This document shows, piece by piece, positions 14,977 to 25,900 of a stretch of DNA of 64,000 bases. Origin of the DNA: a virus; the IMG/VR virus record IMGVR_UViG_3300000233_000008, positions 1 to 64,000 of that record; one strand, 5' to 3'. A program made the position numbers and the translations under genes. How positions within the stretch are numbered: the first letter of the stretch is position 1; each line of letters starts with the position of its first letter. Under the pieces are notes generated by a model, which was given only the letters and a program-made list of their open reading frames with translations, had not been told where the DNA came from and searched no databases.

Positions 14977-17128
14977 TAAGTTTCAAAATCTCCCGCATTT
15001 TCCAATGCTGGACAAAATCACTACTATTGTTTCAACTCTTATTCAAAACAATGACAGAGCCTGGCTTAGAGTAAGTGCTGCTTACTATATGTCCGTTGTC
15101 GCGTCTACTATGCGCACTATTATCAAAAGCAATGACCGCTCTGATATCCCAGTCAACAATTATTCTATTGTTCTTGGCCCATCTGGCATGGGCAAAGGGT
15201 ATAACCAGTTCATCTGGGAAGAGATCTTTACCAAAGATTTCCGTAATACTTTTGTAAACGTCACTATGCCTTTAACGGCAGAAGACAATATGTATCGTAT
15301 TGCTGCTCTTTTAGTTGCCAAAGATCCAAACCTTGATTTGGTTGAAACCTTTGACAAGCTCAAAGTTCAATACAAGAGAGCCGGCGAATTTATCTTTGCT
15401 TTCGATAAAGGTTCTGAACCTGCTATTAAACAAGTCCGTGAAAAGCTATTGCTTGCTGGATGCGGTGCTATTAATCTTCAGATTGACGAACTCGGCAGAA
15501 ACCTCAGTGGCTCTACTGAAGCTTTTAACGTATTCCTTGAACTTTATGACCAAGGCCTCGTTAAAAACAAGATCACTAAATCTTCCCAAGACAACTTAAG
15601 ATTTAGAGAAATTGAAGGCAAAACGCCTGCTAATGGCATGTTCTTCGGTGCTCCAAGCGCAGTTCTTGACGGTGGTAAAATCGAAGAAGAGCTTTATGAC
15701 CTTCTTGATACTGGCTATGCACGTCGTTGTATGTTTGCTTTTGGTTCTGTTATTCCAGCATCTCAAACAGAAACTGCTGAAGAGCTTTATAACAAGCTTA
15801 AAACACTTAAAGCAGACCCAGCAATTGGACAGATTGCTAACTACTTCGCTGATTTAGCTGACCCACAATACCTTAACCAAGCAATCACCGTTAATGATGA
15901 AGTTGGTATTCTCCTTATGGAATACAAAATCTTCTGCGAACAGCGTGCTGGACTTCTTTCTGAATACCAAGAAAGACAAAGAGGCGAAATTACTCACCGC
16001 TACACGAAAGCTCTTAAGCTTGCTGGGGCTTACGCCTTTATGGCTAAAAGCCCTGAAATCACCAAAGAGCTTCTTCTTAATGCTATCGCATTAGTTGAGG
16101 AGTCCGGTGAAGCTTTCGGCAAAATCCTGAAGCGTGAAAAGCCTTACATGAAGCTGCTCAAGTATATCTGCTCTTCGCAAGAAGAGTTGACACACTCGGA
16201 TCTTACAGAAGAACTTCCCTTCTATAAGTCGTCAGGTCCTTCTCGTAAAGAGATGCTTGAAATGGCAGCAGCCTGGGGCTACAAGCAGCACAAAGTGCTT
16301 AAACGTAGGATTATTGAAGGCATTGAATTCTTCTCTGGGGAACAGCTACAACAGACTTCTATGGATAAGCTATTCCTTAGCTATTCTGATGATGTTGCTG
16401 CTAATTACACAGCTGAGTACGGTGCTTTTAATAAGCTGCCAAAGCTCTTTAAAATGGCTGATATGCACTGGACTAACCACTCGTTCTCGAATGGTCACAG
16501 AAAAGAAGATAACGTCATTGAAGGCTTCAATTTAGTTGTCGTTGATGTTGATGGTGGATTTGATATTGACCTTGCTAAGCAAGCGTTAAAAGAATACTCC
16601 TATATTATCTACACAACCAAAAGACACACAGATGACAAACATAGATTTAGACTTGTGATGCCACTCAACTACACGTTGAAGTTGGATAAAGAAGACTATA
16701 CCCAATTTATGAAAAACTTCTGCGAATGGCTTCCATTCTCTGTTGACACTGCCGCTAACCAAAGAAGTCGTAAATGGCTTACCAACCCTAATGCTGAAAT
16801 TCATATCAATGAAACAGACAAAATGGTTGAAGCTCTTAACTTCATGCCTAGAACCACTAAGAATGAACGTTATACCCAAGCTGTAATCAATATGCAAGAT
16901 CTCTCCTCACTGGAAAGATGGTTTGCGCATCAGTTCCAGCCCGGTAATCGTAATCATATTATGATTAAATACGCTTACACTCTTATGGATGCTGGCTATT
17001 CTTATCAAGACCTTGAGAAGAAAGTGCTTGAATTCAATCGTAAGATTGAAAACCCACTTGATGAAGCCGAATTGTTTAGCACAGTTCTCAAAAGCGTTGC
17101 TACTAAAATTAGAAGCAAACAGCAATAA
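14963..17128 (+). CDS. Primase/ATPase protein (P-loop ATPase plus AEP-type primase-like domain), 721 aa
   Basis: The N-terminal half is a P-loop ATPase: Walker A GPSGMGKGYNQF near residue 71, and an acidic Walker B-like segment LQIDELGRNLSG near 171-182. The C-terminal part contains VVVDVDGGFD near 525-534, a Lys-Arg-His segment, HRFRLVMPL near 557-565 and a RSRKW segment near 606. This fits an archaeo-eukaryotic-type primase core (acidic pair, basic strand), with a helical PriCT-like tail. By position it corresponds to the N4 gp43 primase. The helicase activity of the first half is inferred. Confidence 0.78.
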   Translation: MTSPDKFQNLPHFPMLDKITTIVSTLIQNNDRAWLRVSAAYYMSVVASTMRTIIKSNDRSDIPVNNYSIVLGPSGMGKGYNQFIWEEIFTKDFRNTFVNVTMPLTAEDNMYRIAALLVAKDPNLDLVETFDKLKVQYKRAGEFIFAFDKGSEPAIKQVREKLLLAGCGAINLQIDELGRNLSGSTEAFNVFLELYDQGLVKNKITKSSQDNLRFREIEGKTPANGMFFGAPSAVLDGGKIEEELYDLLDTGYARRCMFAFGSVIPASQTETAEELYNKLKTLKADPAIGQIANYFADLADPQYLNQAITVNDEVGILLMEYKIFCEQRAGLLSEYQERQRGEITHRYTKALKLAGAYAFMAKSPEITKELLLNAIALVEESGEAFGKILKREKPYMKLLKYICSSQEELTHSDLTEELPFYKSSGPSRKEMLEMAAAWGYKQHKVLKRRIIEGIEFFSGEQLQQTSMDKLFLSYSDDVAANYTAEYGAFNKLPKLFKMADMHWTNHSFSNGHRKEDNVIEGFNLVVVDVDGGFDIDLAKQALKEYSYIIYTTKRHTDDKHRFRLVMPLNYTLKLDKEDYTQFMKNFCEWLPFSVDTAANQRSRKWLTNPNAEIHINETDKMVEALNFMPRTTKNERYTQAVINMQDLSSLERWFAHQFQPGNRNHIMIKYAYTLMDAGYSYQDLEKKVLEFNRKIENPLDEAELFSTVLKSVATKIRSKQQ

Positions 17129-17134
17129 AACACT

Positions 17135-17168
17135 CTCTAGCGGTTTGGTGATTTCTATTCCGCTAGAG
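17135..17168 (+). terminator. Hairpin between primase and RecA-like genes
   Basis: CTCTAGCGG (17135-17143) and CCGCTAGAG (17160-17168) form nine perfect pairs around a 16-base loop. There is no T run afterwards, so it may be a processing or attenuation site rather than a full terminator. Confidence 0.5.
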
Positions 17169-17188
17169 ATCAACTTAAAGGAAACTAT

Positions 17189-17929
17189 ATGACTGAAAAC
17201 AATCAGCTGGTTTTAATAGCCGGCGAATCGTCTACTGGTAAATCTGCTTCTCTTCGTAATCTTTCTATTAAAGATCAAACAAGAGTAATGTATCTAAACT
17301 GCGAAAGCAACAAACGCTTGCCTTTCCCAAACAAGTTCAGAAACTTTGCTATCAATAACCCACTTCAAATCTATGAGGCATTTGATGCTATTGCTCCTAA
17401 TGGCCCATTATCTGATAAAGTGGACTATGTTGTAATCGATACTCTTACTTTTCTTATGGATATGTATGAATCGGTTTACGTTCTTAAAGCAAAAGACACA
17501 CAAAAAGCTTGGGGTACTTACCAGCAATTCTTCAAAAACTTGATGCAACAATACGTTTCTACAAGCACAAAGAAAATCATCTTTACTGCCCACACACGTA
17601 AAGACTACAATGAGTCCACTATGGCTTATGAAACTGCTGTACCAGTCAAAGGTGCTCTCAAAGGCACTGGCATTGAAGCATTCTTCTCTACTGTTGTAGC
17701 TTCTAAAAAAGTTCCTCTTGAAGAACTTAAAAACTATCAATCGCATCTTCTGAATATTACAGCGGATGATGAACTTCTTGGATACAAGCACGTATTCCAA
17801 ACCCGCCCAACTAAACAAACTTCTGGTGAGCGTATTCGTTCTCCAATGGGTCTGTTTAGCGTTGAACAAACTTATATGGATAATGACGCAGAATTGCTCA
17901 TGAACCACTTAACTGATTATTACGCTTAA
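17189..17929 (+). CDS. RecA/Sak4-like ATPase, 246 aa
   Basis: Walker A is AGESSTGKSAS near residues 10-20, Walker B YVVIDTLTFLMD near 78-89, and a sensor region KIIFTAHTRKD near 129-139. This is the compact RecA-fold (AAA_24/Sak4-like) seen beside single-stranded-DNA-binding genes in phages. In N4 the gene before the SSB (gp44) occupies this place. Likely role: recombination or annealing together with the SSB. AAAGGAAA precedes the start. Confidence 0.85.
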   Translation: MTENNQLVLIAGESSTGKSASLRNLSIKDQTRVMYLNCESNKRLPFPNKFRNFAINNPLQIYEAFDAIAPNGPLSDKVDYVVIDTLTFLMDMYESVYVLKAKDTQKAWGTYQQFFKNLMQQYVSTSTKKIIFTAHTRKDYNESTMAYETAVPVKGALKGTGIEAFFSTVVASKKVPLEELKNYQSHLLNITADDELLGYKHVFQTRPTKQTSGERIRSPMGLFSVEQTYMDNDAELLMNHLTDYYA

Positions 17930-17946
17930 GAAAGGCTAATACAAAT

Positions 17947-18663
17947 ATGTCGAAACTTTTTTCTACACTAACCACAGACAACCTTGAAAAAAACGAAGCT
18001 ATCGTTGGAGGTGGCTACACCCCTCTTGATACCAACGTTTACCCAGCAGTTGTTAAGATTATGTATGTCGGTAAGGCCGCAAGCGGTGCTAACAACATTA
18101 CAGTCATCGCAGATCTTAATGGTCGTGAATACCGCGAAACCATTTACATCACCAACAAAGCTGGCCAAAACTTCTACGAAAAGAACGGTAAGAAGTTCTC
18201 GCTTCCTGGCTTTGACGTCATCAACGATATGTGCCTATTTGCTCTCGAGCAAGGCCTTTCGGAAGTTGACTTTGAAGAGAAAGTCGTCAAAGTTTACAGC
18301 AAAGATGCCAAAGCAGAAGTTCCGACTCCTGTTCAAGCCATTGCTGGTGTAGCTGGCAAACAAGTTCTTCTTGCTATTGCTAGAGAAACCCACGATCAAA
18401 CCGCGCTTGTTAATGGTGCTTATGAGCCAACTGGCGAAACCGTTGACAAGAACTTTATTAAGCATGTTTTCCACCCAGAAACTGGTATGCTTATCGCTGA
18501 ATACCAGCGTAAAATGAAAGAGCCTGTCTTCAGAGACGCTTGGATTGACGCAAATGCTGGCAAAGTCTACAACAAGGCCAAAGGCACTGCCGGCGCAAAA
18601 ACTGGTGTAGCAAGCGCACAAGCAGCTGCTCCTAAGCCAGCCAAAAGCCTATTCTCTGAATAA
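17947..18663 (+). CDS. Single-stranded DNA-binding protein, N4 gp45-like, 238 aa
   Basis: Identified by position, size and composition: directly after the RecA-like gene, 238 residues against about 265 in N4 gp45, a predicted beta-rich core, and an Ala/Lys/Pro-rich tail ending SLFSE. N4 SSB serves replication and recombination and also activates the host sigma70 polymerase at late promoters, so this protein could be the late-gene switch here. Codon use (GTC, GCC, AAC) suggests high expression. The stop overlaps the next ATG (TAATG). Confidence 0.8.
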   Translation: MSKLFSTLTTDNLEKNEAIVGGGYTPLDTNVYPAVVKIMYVGKAASGANNITVIADLNGREYRETIYITNKAGQNFYEKNGKKFSLPGFDVINDMCLFALEQGLSEVDFEEKVVKVYSKDAKAEVPTPVQAIAGVAGKQVLLAIARETHDQTALVNGAYEPTGETVDKNFIKHVFHPETGMLIAEYQRKMKEPVFRDAWIDANAGKVYNKAKGTAGAKTGVASAQAAAPKPAKSLFSE

Positions 18664-19151
18664 TGATTGTAGGCATTGATCCGGGAAAGAAAGGCGCCAT
18701 AGCCTTTCTTAACCCTGCTGATATGTCATTAACAGTTCATGATATGCCAACAGTGCCAGACGGAAAGTCTAAGACTTCCGTCTCACTGAACTCCAAAGGC
18801 TTATTTGATTTACTCAAACCAGAATTTCCTGAACAAAGAAATTTAGCTGGAATTGAAAAAGTCCATTCTATGCCCGGAGAAGGTGTTAGTTCAGCCTTTA
18901 CATTTGGCTCCATATGTGGAGCTATTGATATGGCAACTATTGCCCATAACTATGAACAAATCTTTATTTCACCTCAAAAGTGGAAAAAGTATTTTGGCAT
19001 AACAGCAGATAAAACCATTGCAAGACAGTTAGCTATTCAGCGCTTTCCTAAATATTCTCAATTATTCGCAAGAGTAAAAGACGATGGGAGGGCGGAAGCT
19101 ACTCTCATTGCCTTATACATTTACGAAAACTATTTTAAAGGAAATCCTTAA
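18663..19151 (+). CDS. RuvC-like Holliday-junction resolvase, 162 aa
   Basis: The RNase H-fold active site is visible: Asp in VGIDPGKKGAIAF (residue 6), Glu in AGIEKVHSMPGEG (near 65), and the DDGRAEATLIALY segment near 140-152 with the final acidic residues. Length matches bacterial RuvC. It probably resolves branched replication intermediates before packaging. It is coupled to the genes on both sides by stop/start overlap. Confidence 0.9.
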   Translation: MIVGIDPGKKGAIAFLNPADMSLTVHDMPTVPDGKSKTSVSLNSKGLFDLLKPEFPEQRNLAGIEKVHSMPGEGVSSAFTFGSICGAIDMATIAHNYEQIFISPQKWKKYFGITADKTIARQLAIQRFPKYSQLFARVKDDGRAEATLIALYIYENYFKGNP

Positions 19152-19735
19152 TGCAACTAATCTTGACACATAAAGAAATTGCAATGGCTATTCGCGCCTA
19201 TGTAATTTCCCAATCAAACGCTAATCCAAATGAACCTATTCAGGTTCAAATCAGAGAAGGCAGAAAAGGCAATGGTGGAACAGCTATTGTTGATTTTGAA
19301 ATGAATGCTCTCAATGACGAACTCATTGAATTCAAACAAAATGCTTACTCTGTTGAAGATGCGCTTGATCTTGCTCGGCAGGAAATTGCTTCTATTTTAG
19401 GTACGCCTGAAACCATTGAAATTGTTGCTCCTGCTGAATTGACAGAGGACACACAAGAAGATGCAATTAGCGATATTAGCTACCAGAATATTTCTGTTGA
19501 TTTTGCAACACAAAGCGTACAACCCGAACCAATCGTTGAAGCTACCACAGAAATCTTCGATGTCGAATGCGAAGATGAAGATGACAACTTTGAAGTCGAA
19601 GTAACAAAAACTGTAAAAACAACTCAAAAACCTTTGAGCTTTGCTGACGAAGAAGACGATGACGATATATTTGCGCAAGCAGATAAGCGCGATCAAGAAC
19701 TTTTTGGAGACAAGAAGTCTATCTTTGACTTGTAA
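19151..19735 (+). CDS. Acidic hypothetical protein, 194 aa
   Basis: Overlaps the resolvase stop by one base. The N-terminal 90 residues look folded (AIRAYVISQSNANPNEP..., a predicted alpha/beta mix). The C-terminal half is strongly acidic with runs such as CEDEDDNFEVE and DEEDDDDIFAQ, then DKKSIFDL. Acidic tails of this kind often mediate protein contacts. Function unknown. Confidence 0.75.
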   Translation: MQLILTHKEIAMAIRAYVISQSNANPNEPIQVQIREGRKGNGGTAIVDFEMNALNDELIEFKQNAYSVEDALDLARQEIASILGTPETIEIVAPAELTEDTQEDAISDISYQNISVDFATQSVQPEPIVEATTEIFDVECEDEDDNFEVEVTKTVKTTQKPLSFADEEDDDDIFAQADKRDQELFGDKKSIFDL

Positions 19736-19744
19736 TTAATACAC

Positions 19745-19879
19745 ATGTTTTTACTTGTATTAATTTCTCTTATAGTATTGGTAGCCTGTTATTTACTAAT
19801 AGGCGCCTTTCTATATTACATGCTTTGGATTGCGATAGCAATTTCAGCATTTGTCTTTCTCGGTATTTTAATAATTTAA
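19745..19879 (+). CDS. Small membrane protein, 44 aa
   Basis: Nearly all hydrophobic, with two predicted membrane segments (residues about 2-22 and 26-44) and no charged loop. It starts ten bases after the acidic protein gene, without a clear Shine-Dalgarno sequence, and ends directly at the convergent terminator. It could be a chance frame, but position and composition favour a real membrane peptide. Confidence 0.5.
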   Translation: MFLLVLISLIVLVACYLLIGAFLYYMLWIAIAISAFVFLGILII

Positions 19880-19906
19880 ATAGGCCCCAATGGGGCCTAT
19901 TACTCT
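19879..19906. terminator. Bidirectional terminator between convergent gene blocks
   Basis: AATAGGCCCC and GGGGCCTATT (19879-19888 and 19892-19901) form a ten-pair stem with a three-base loop. T-rich sequence follows on both strands. It lies between the last rightward gene and the stop codon of the leftward virion polymerase gene, so it can end transcripts from both sides. Confidence 0.85.
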
Positions 19907-19907
19907 T

Positions 19908-22900
19908 TTAGCTTAGTGGATTTAGCGTATCGTTCACTATACCTAATGTTGGGTGCAGGTTAACACCTTGTACTGCCATTCCCAACCCAACAGATCCGCC
20001 AATCGAACCATCAATCACTTTGGTTCCAATGTTGCTGTCCAACACCGTATCAACACCAAAAGCATTATGTGTGCTCATTAGCATAGCCGCTCTTAATGGT
20101 CTTTCCATAACAGCCTTTCTAGCTACTTTCAAGATACGAAGTTTATAGTTCATAAACCACAGCAACCCATATTTCTCCAACAACTGTCTATCTCTACCAG
20201 AAACGTTCTGATAGTTTACAAACTCTTCCATCAGAATGTCCATAGTCTCTTCTTTGCTTACTCCCTTCTTTTGAAGCTTGGTCATCAAAGCATACTTGGC
20301 CATAAAGTCCCCATATTGCGTCATACCCACCATTGTTTTGAAAGCGATGCTTTCTTTTGTAAACAATAGATTTGATGCTACAACTTTACCTTTATCGCTT
20401 GGGACCATATTGGCTAACTTAATAAGCCCATTATGGATCATATTACCTGTATCACCGTCAGCTGTTACAATATCTTCTGCGATAGCACTGAAATGCCCTG
20501 CTTCAATCAGAGGGTAAATTCTCATGTTTTTAATTCTATCACTCAAAGCTTTAAGTTGATTTTCAACACGAGCTTGTGCATCACCACCCTTAATTCTTGC
20601 AGTTTGCGCATCGATAGCAAGCAAGTTAATTCTCTTTTGGATCTTTGTGTATTCTCTTAATTCAAGAGCTGCTTGATACTGAAGCTTCGCTGCCTCAATA
20701 GGGTTGATACCATAAGACATCAAGTGAATAGTGTTGGACAACAAGTTTCCAAACACAACTTGAACAGCCAAACCAACAATAGATGTTTTAGCAAAAGACA
20801 CAACATCACTGACAACATTCTCTGTTTTCATTAAAGCAGTATAGCCTTTTTTGCCAAAGATAGCAGTAGCAGAGATTTTAATAATCTCATTAACTTTATC
20901 ATTGTTTCTTGTGACATCAGTCCAAGCATCTGAAACACCAGCTTCTCTATAGCCGATAGCATCATTGATATGGCTTTTCTTTACTGGGAAAAAGTCTTTT
21001 TCCCCAAATTTCTTGGAAACCTTATGATGGAATTCAGCACCAAGAACTTTCCAGCTATCAGCATACACTTTGTCTTTTTGGTTTTTATTACCAATGTCAA
21101 CAAACTCTTTTCTTTCTTCTGGTGTAGCTGTATTCCATTCCTGATAAAGCCACTCAATAAGCTCATCATTAATTCTTCTAGACACTCTCTCTTCGTATGT
21201 TCTACCAAGCCATACACCAACACCCTCACCGAAATTCTGGTCTTTTTCAATTGCTCTAAAAGCCTCTCTACCAATAGGCAATTCAGCAGCAATGATTTTA
21301 CCATTACCGTCAAAGATAAACTCTGGATGAACAAAACCAGCAATGTTATGCTTACCTTTGTTTTGGTTAGCGTAATCAATAAGCTCTTGTAATCCGTTCT
21401 CTTGTGTGATAATTCTATTCACTCTCATATCGGTGCTATAACCAAACTTGATAGACACACCCCTATAAGAGCCGTGAACTGTTTGAGCCACGCCTTTTGT
21501 GTATCTATTCTTTTGGGCAATATTAGAATGGAAATAGTAAAGATCACCAGTCATTCTATGATTTGGATTACCTTTATACTTCTCTCCCATAGTATAACCC
21601 AAAGCCTCTAATCTGGCTTTTTCACTTTTGGATTGAATAACAATAGATTGGTTTCTGCCAGTCGCTTCTGGGAAGTGCCCTTTCCAACCATTTTGTTTTG
21701 CTTTCTTTTGCGTTGCTTCATCATATTCTTGAAGATGTCTATCTTCAACAATTTTAGAAGCTGTCACAAAGTTCAAAGCACCAGACACACCATCAATCTC
21801 ATTAGTAAACAGATCTTTTAGTGTTTCTTTAATATTAGCATCAACATAATCCATAGCTTTTAAGCTGACCCAAGCATCTACATACCCTTCCATTTCTGGA
21901 TAACCAAATTGGTTAGAGATAGCGTAAGCATTTCTCAAGAACGAAGCAGATTGCGGATCAGTATCTGTCCCTAGAACACGAGCCAATTCTTCCATATGCC
22001 CTTGCATTTTTCTTAATGCAACTGCTCCCATATTCTTTTCTATACCTGCTCTTAATTCTTCTGTCGTCTTTTCACCCTTAAGAATTGCAAGTGTGCTCGT
22101 TAACGGGATAGTGCTAATATCCAATTTAACTGCTTTAATAAGAGCAATGTTTTCAAGTCTTGTAAGCTCCCTTTTGAACAGGCCATTAATGGCTTCTGGC
22201 ATATCTTCCAAGAAACGCTGTCTACCTTGGTCAATGAGCTTTGTTGCTTTCTGCTGCATTCTATTCAGTTGCTTCTTGGTTTTGTTGGCAGATCTGATGT
22301 CTTGGAACAGAGCACCAATAGCATTCCAGCCTTCCATTTTGTTAAAGCTTGCTTCAATAGCATCAGCAACTTTGCTTGATACTTTATCGGAGAATGGAAT
22401 AGCAATGGCTCTGATAATGAAAGGAATGCTTTCATTTTCAGCAATACCTGTTGCTACTTCTTCTCTCTTATTAGAGATTTTATTATCTGTTCTATCAATC
22501 AGCCCACCAACATCCTCATAAACTTTACCAGCAGAAACAGCCAAAGCTACAATAGCTTTTTGTTCAGTTTCGTTTTGGTTCATTGCCTCTACAATGTTAT
22601 CCAAGCTTTTAAGAACATCTTTGCTAACATTAACTCTGTTGCTCAAATCAGCAGCGTAATCCATAACAGTAGTGATAGCGTTGCTAACCTTACCATCAAA
22701 TGTAGAGTTATCCACTCTATTATCCGGTAGAGACATGCCATTAATAACAGAGCGAACTGTATCGTTTGTTTGAGACAACGCAAACACAAGAGCCAGACCT
22801 TCTTGGCTATTTACCAAGAATTCAGTCATACTTGCTGCAACACCTTCTGAGGTGTGCTTTTTAAAGCTGTCTAAAACTTTCTTATCCATAAATTGCGTGT

Positions 22901-25900
22901 AAACATTCGTAAGAATTCTGTTTACTTCTTGGTCTTTGGACCCAAAAGCAATTAATGTGTAAAGGTTTTTAAACAGCAACTGACTTCTAGCATCCATAGT
23001 AAAACCGGCTTGTAAGGCCTTCTGTAATGCTTCATCAACAATGGCTTGTTCCTTGACGATATCTAAAGCTTCTTGGGAGATTTTGATATTTTCAAGCAAC
23101 ACCGTACCATCAAAGATGCTGTCAGCAATCTTTCTGTTTTGTGCCTTAATGGCTCTATCTGCCAAGAACTTCTTAATAGCTCTTTCAACAACGCTCTTTT
23201 TAGGATCGTTTGTTGTTACCTGGTTAAGGTGTGTAATCTCTGTTTCAATAGCATCGTCTTTATTGCGTGCTGCTGCTCTCGCTTTCGCTTTCGCAGCCAT
23301 CAACTCATTGTATTGCGTTTCATTAACAACCAAGGAAAGCGTGTTGAAGCGAATGCTATCAAACAGGTTATTGATATCAACATCATACTTCGAACCTTTA
23401 ACAAAAATAGTAAACAATCTCTTAACCATTTTCGTGGCTTCTGTTTTAATTCTGTTAAATGTGCTGTATGTTCTCACATCTTTCAGAGTGCTTTCTAACG
23501 ATGGGTTAGTAAGCGTCCAAGAAATGAACTCCATCATTCTAGCAGTATCACCTTGAAGGTCTCTAATAACGTTTTGTGTATTAAACAAATCAGCAGCGTC
23601 TTGTTGACCCACAACAGAAGCAGGAATATCAAGTCTCAGGAAATCAGCCATGTTTTCTTCAAGACCCTTGATAGCAAGTTTCAATTGAGCAGGAGCACTT
23701 TCTGGGTTCTTGTAGTAAGTTGTAATAGCCTCATCAACCGCCGAGTGAAGAAGTTCGTGAATAACTGTTTCAGCAGTCTCATTGTTAACAATAATGATGT
23801 TTTGCTCTTTGAAGTATACACCTTCTTGAATGCTGTCAATGTAAGGCAGCCCAACACCATCAGCGATAAGTTTGTTATACACATCCATAGCATTGCCATT
23901 AGCAAAGTATACTTTTGCTTTAAACACAGACTTATCTGGGTTGGATCCAAACTTTTCAGCTGCGAACAGAAGGTCAATCAATCCTTTTGATACACCAGCG
24001 TCTTTAAGCGTGAAAGCAAGCTTCTTACCTGTTAAGAATTCAGCATCTTTGAGTGCTCTCTTAATAGCACCAAATGCTTTCTTATTAACCTTATCCGTGT
24101 TTGCCTCTCTTTCAGAGACTTTAATGTTGTTTCTTTCTTTGTAAAAATTGATAGCAACAGCTCTCTGTCTTGCCACTTCTTGGTTAATGCTATTAGCAAT
24201 ACCGTCAAAATCAAGAGAGTCAAACTCAAACTTACCTTTACCATATCTGGCAACACCCTCTAGGCCGGCAAGGTGATCAATACCATAGCTGTGCTCTTCC
24301 ATAGCATCCAGAAGCAGCTTGTGCTCTAAAGCTTTGATTTCCATCAGTTTGGTAAACCATAGCAATGGATTTTTGTTGAACTTACCAACGGTAAATTCAT
24401 TCACATTATTCAGCAACCCATAGTCAACAAACAGCTGAGCATTGCTAAACAGCGTGTTATAAACTTTATCAGCCAGAGTAGCATTAGCTTTTGTAACCTT
24501 GCGGCTTAATAGACCGTAATGGGCTGGGTTAACTTGATCACCAACTCTCTGAACAACATCTTGCCCAAACTCTTTAAAGATGCTCCTGCTCTGAATAAAG
24601 CTTTGCTTTAAGCTATCAGCGAACTGAGCAAAGATATTATTGGCTCTCCAATTGTCTCCAACACCTCTGTTAAGGCCTTCTGCTTTTTCAATAGCAGAAA
24701 GGATTGACATGTCAATACCGTCAAAGTTTTGAGCAATACCCTTCACGTCTATCGAAGGGTCAACCCAGATAGCTCTAATTGTGTTAGCGTCACCATTACC
24801 CTGAATAGTGATAGCAGTAGAGCTAACACCTACATCGTCAAATTCTCTTGCGTTAGCAGAAGAGGTTAAGTTTTCTTTAATGCTTTTAACAGCAAACTGA
24901 AGCTCATCCTTTTTAGAGTTTTTTGTTTTGTAGTAATGATACACTTTACCATTGGTATTAACAATAGCGCCTACTTGAGCTGCTTTGAACATAAACGCAT
25001 CGTATTCGTTTTTGGTCATATCCCAAACAGACTTACCTTCTTTTTGGAGCTTTTGGACCTGTAAGTCAAAAAGTTTTCTCGCCATAGCATCTTGGTATTG
25101 CTGCGTTAAGCGCATATCCTTTAAGACACCTTCTAGGTTCTCAGTCTGTTCAGTGATAGCAGTATTTATTGGCGTAGCCAAGTATTCCGTAATATTTTCA
25201 AACAGGTTACCGTTATTCAAAACAGTAAATCTGAAATTGAATGGATCTGCCACCATAGCGTCGTAAGCTTTACCTTCGAGAATACCTACAAGGTCTTCTC
25301 TTCTAAAGCCTTCAATCTCGCTTAATGGTTGGTTGCTTCCTTTTTTAAGTTCAGCAGTGAGCTTCTCGTAGAAGCTGTCTACGAACTCTTTATAGATACG
25401 GTTAGCGATACCACCGAGAGACGAACCATACACAATCATTGTTGTTGGGTATTTGGCGAAGTTTCTCGAGAAAGAGATATTATCGTTCTCAACTTTAACA
25501 TCTCCGGAAAGCTTAGCCATTCTGGTTAAGAAACCAGTTGCTTTTGCTTTCTGGGTTGCATCCATATCGTTAATCATCTTTCTAACGATGACAGTACCAG
25601 CTGCTGCTACTTTGGTATACATATCTTCACCAAGCTTGCTAACTGTTCCAGTAGCAAACTCTTTTGCGTAGAATGTATTAAGGCTTTCTGCTTGGTTTGT
25701 TTTCTTTCCAAAAATCAAACCACCACGAGCAAAGTTACCAATTCTGCGTGCACTCATGTTACCAGTCATAGTAAGAACTAATGCGTTAATAATACCATCG
25801 GTCTTACCGTCGACTTCGACAGACAAACCAGTTTTAAATTTGGTTTCGCCATTTTCAATAGCAACTTCCATACGAGCCACTTCAAACAACGCATTATGCA

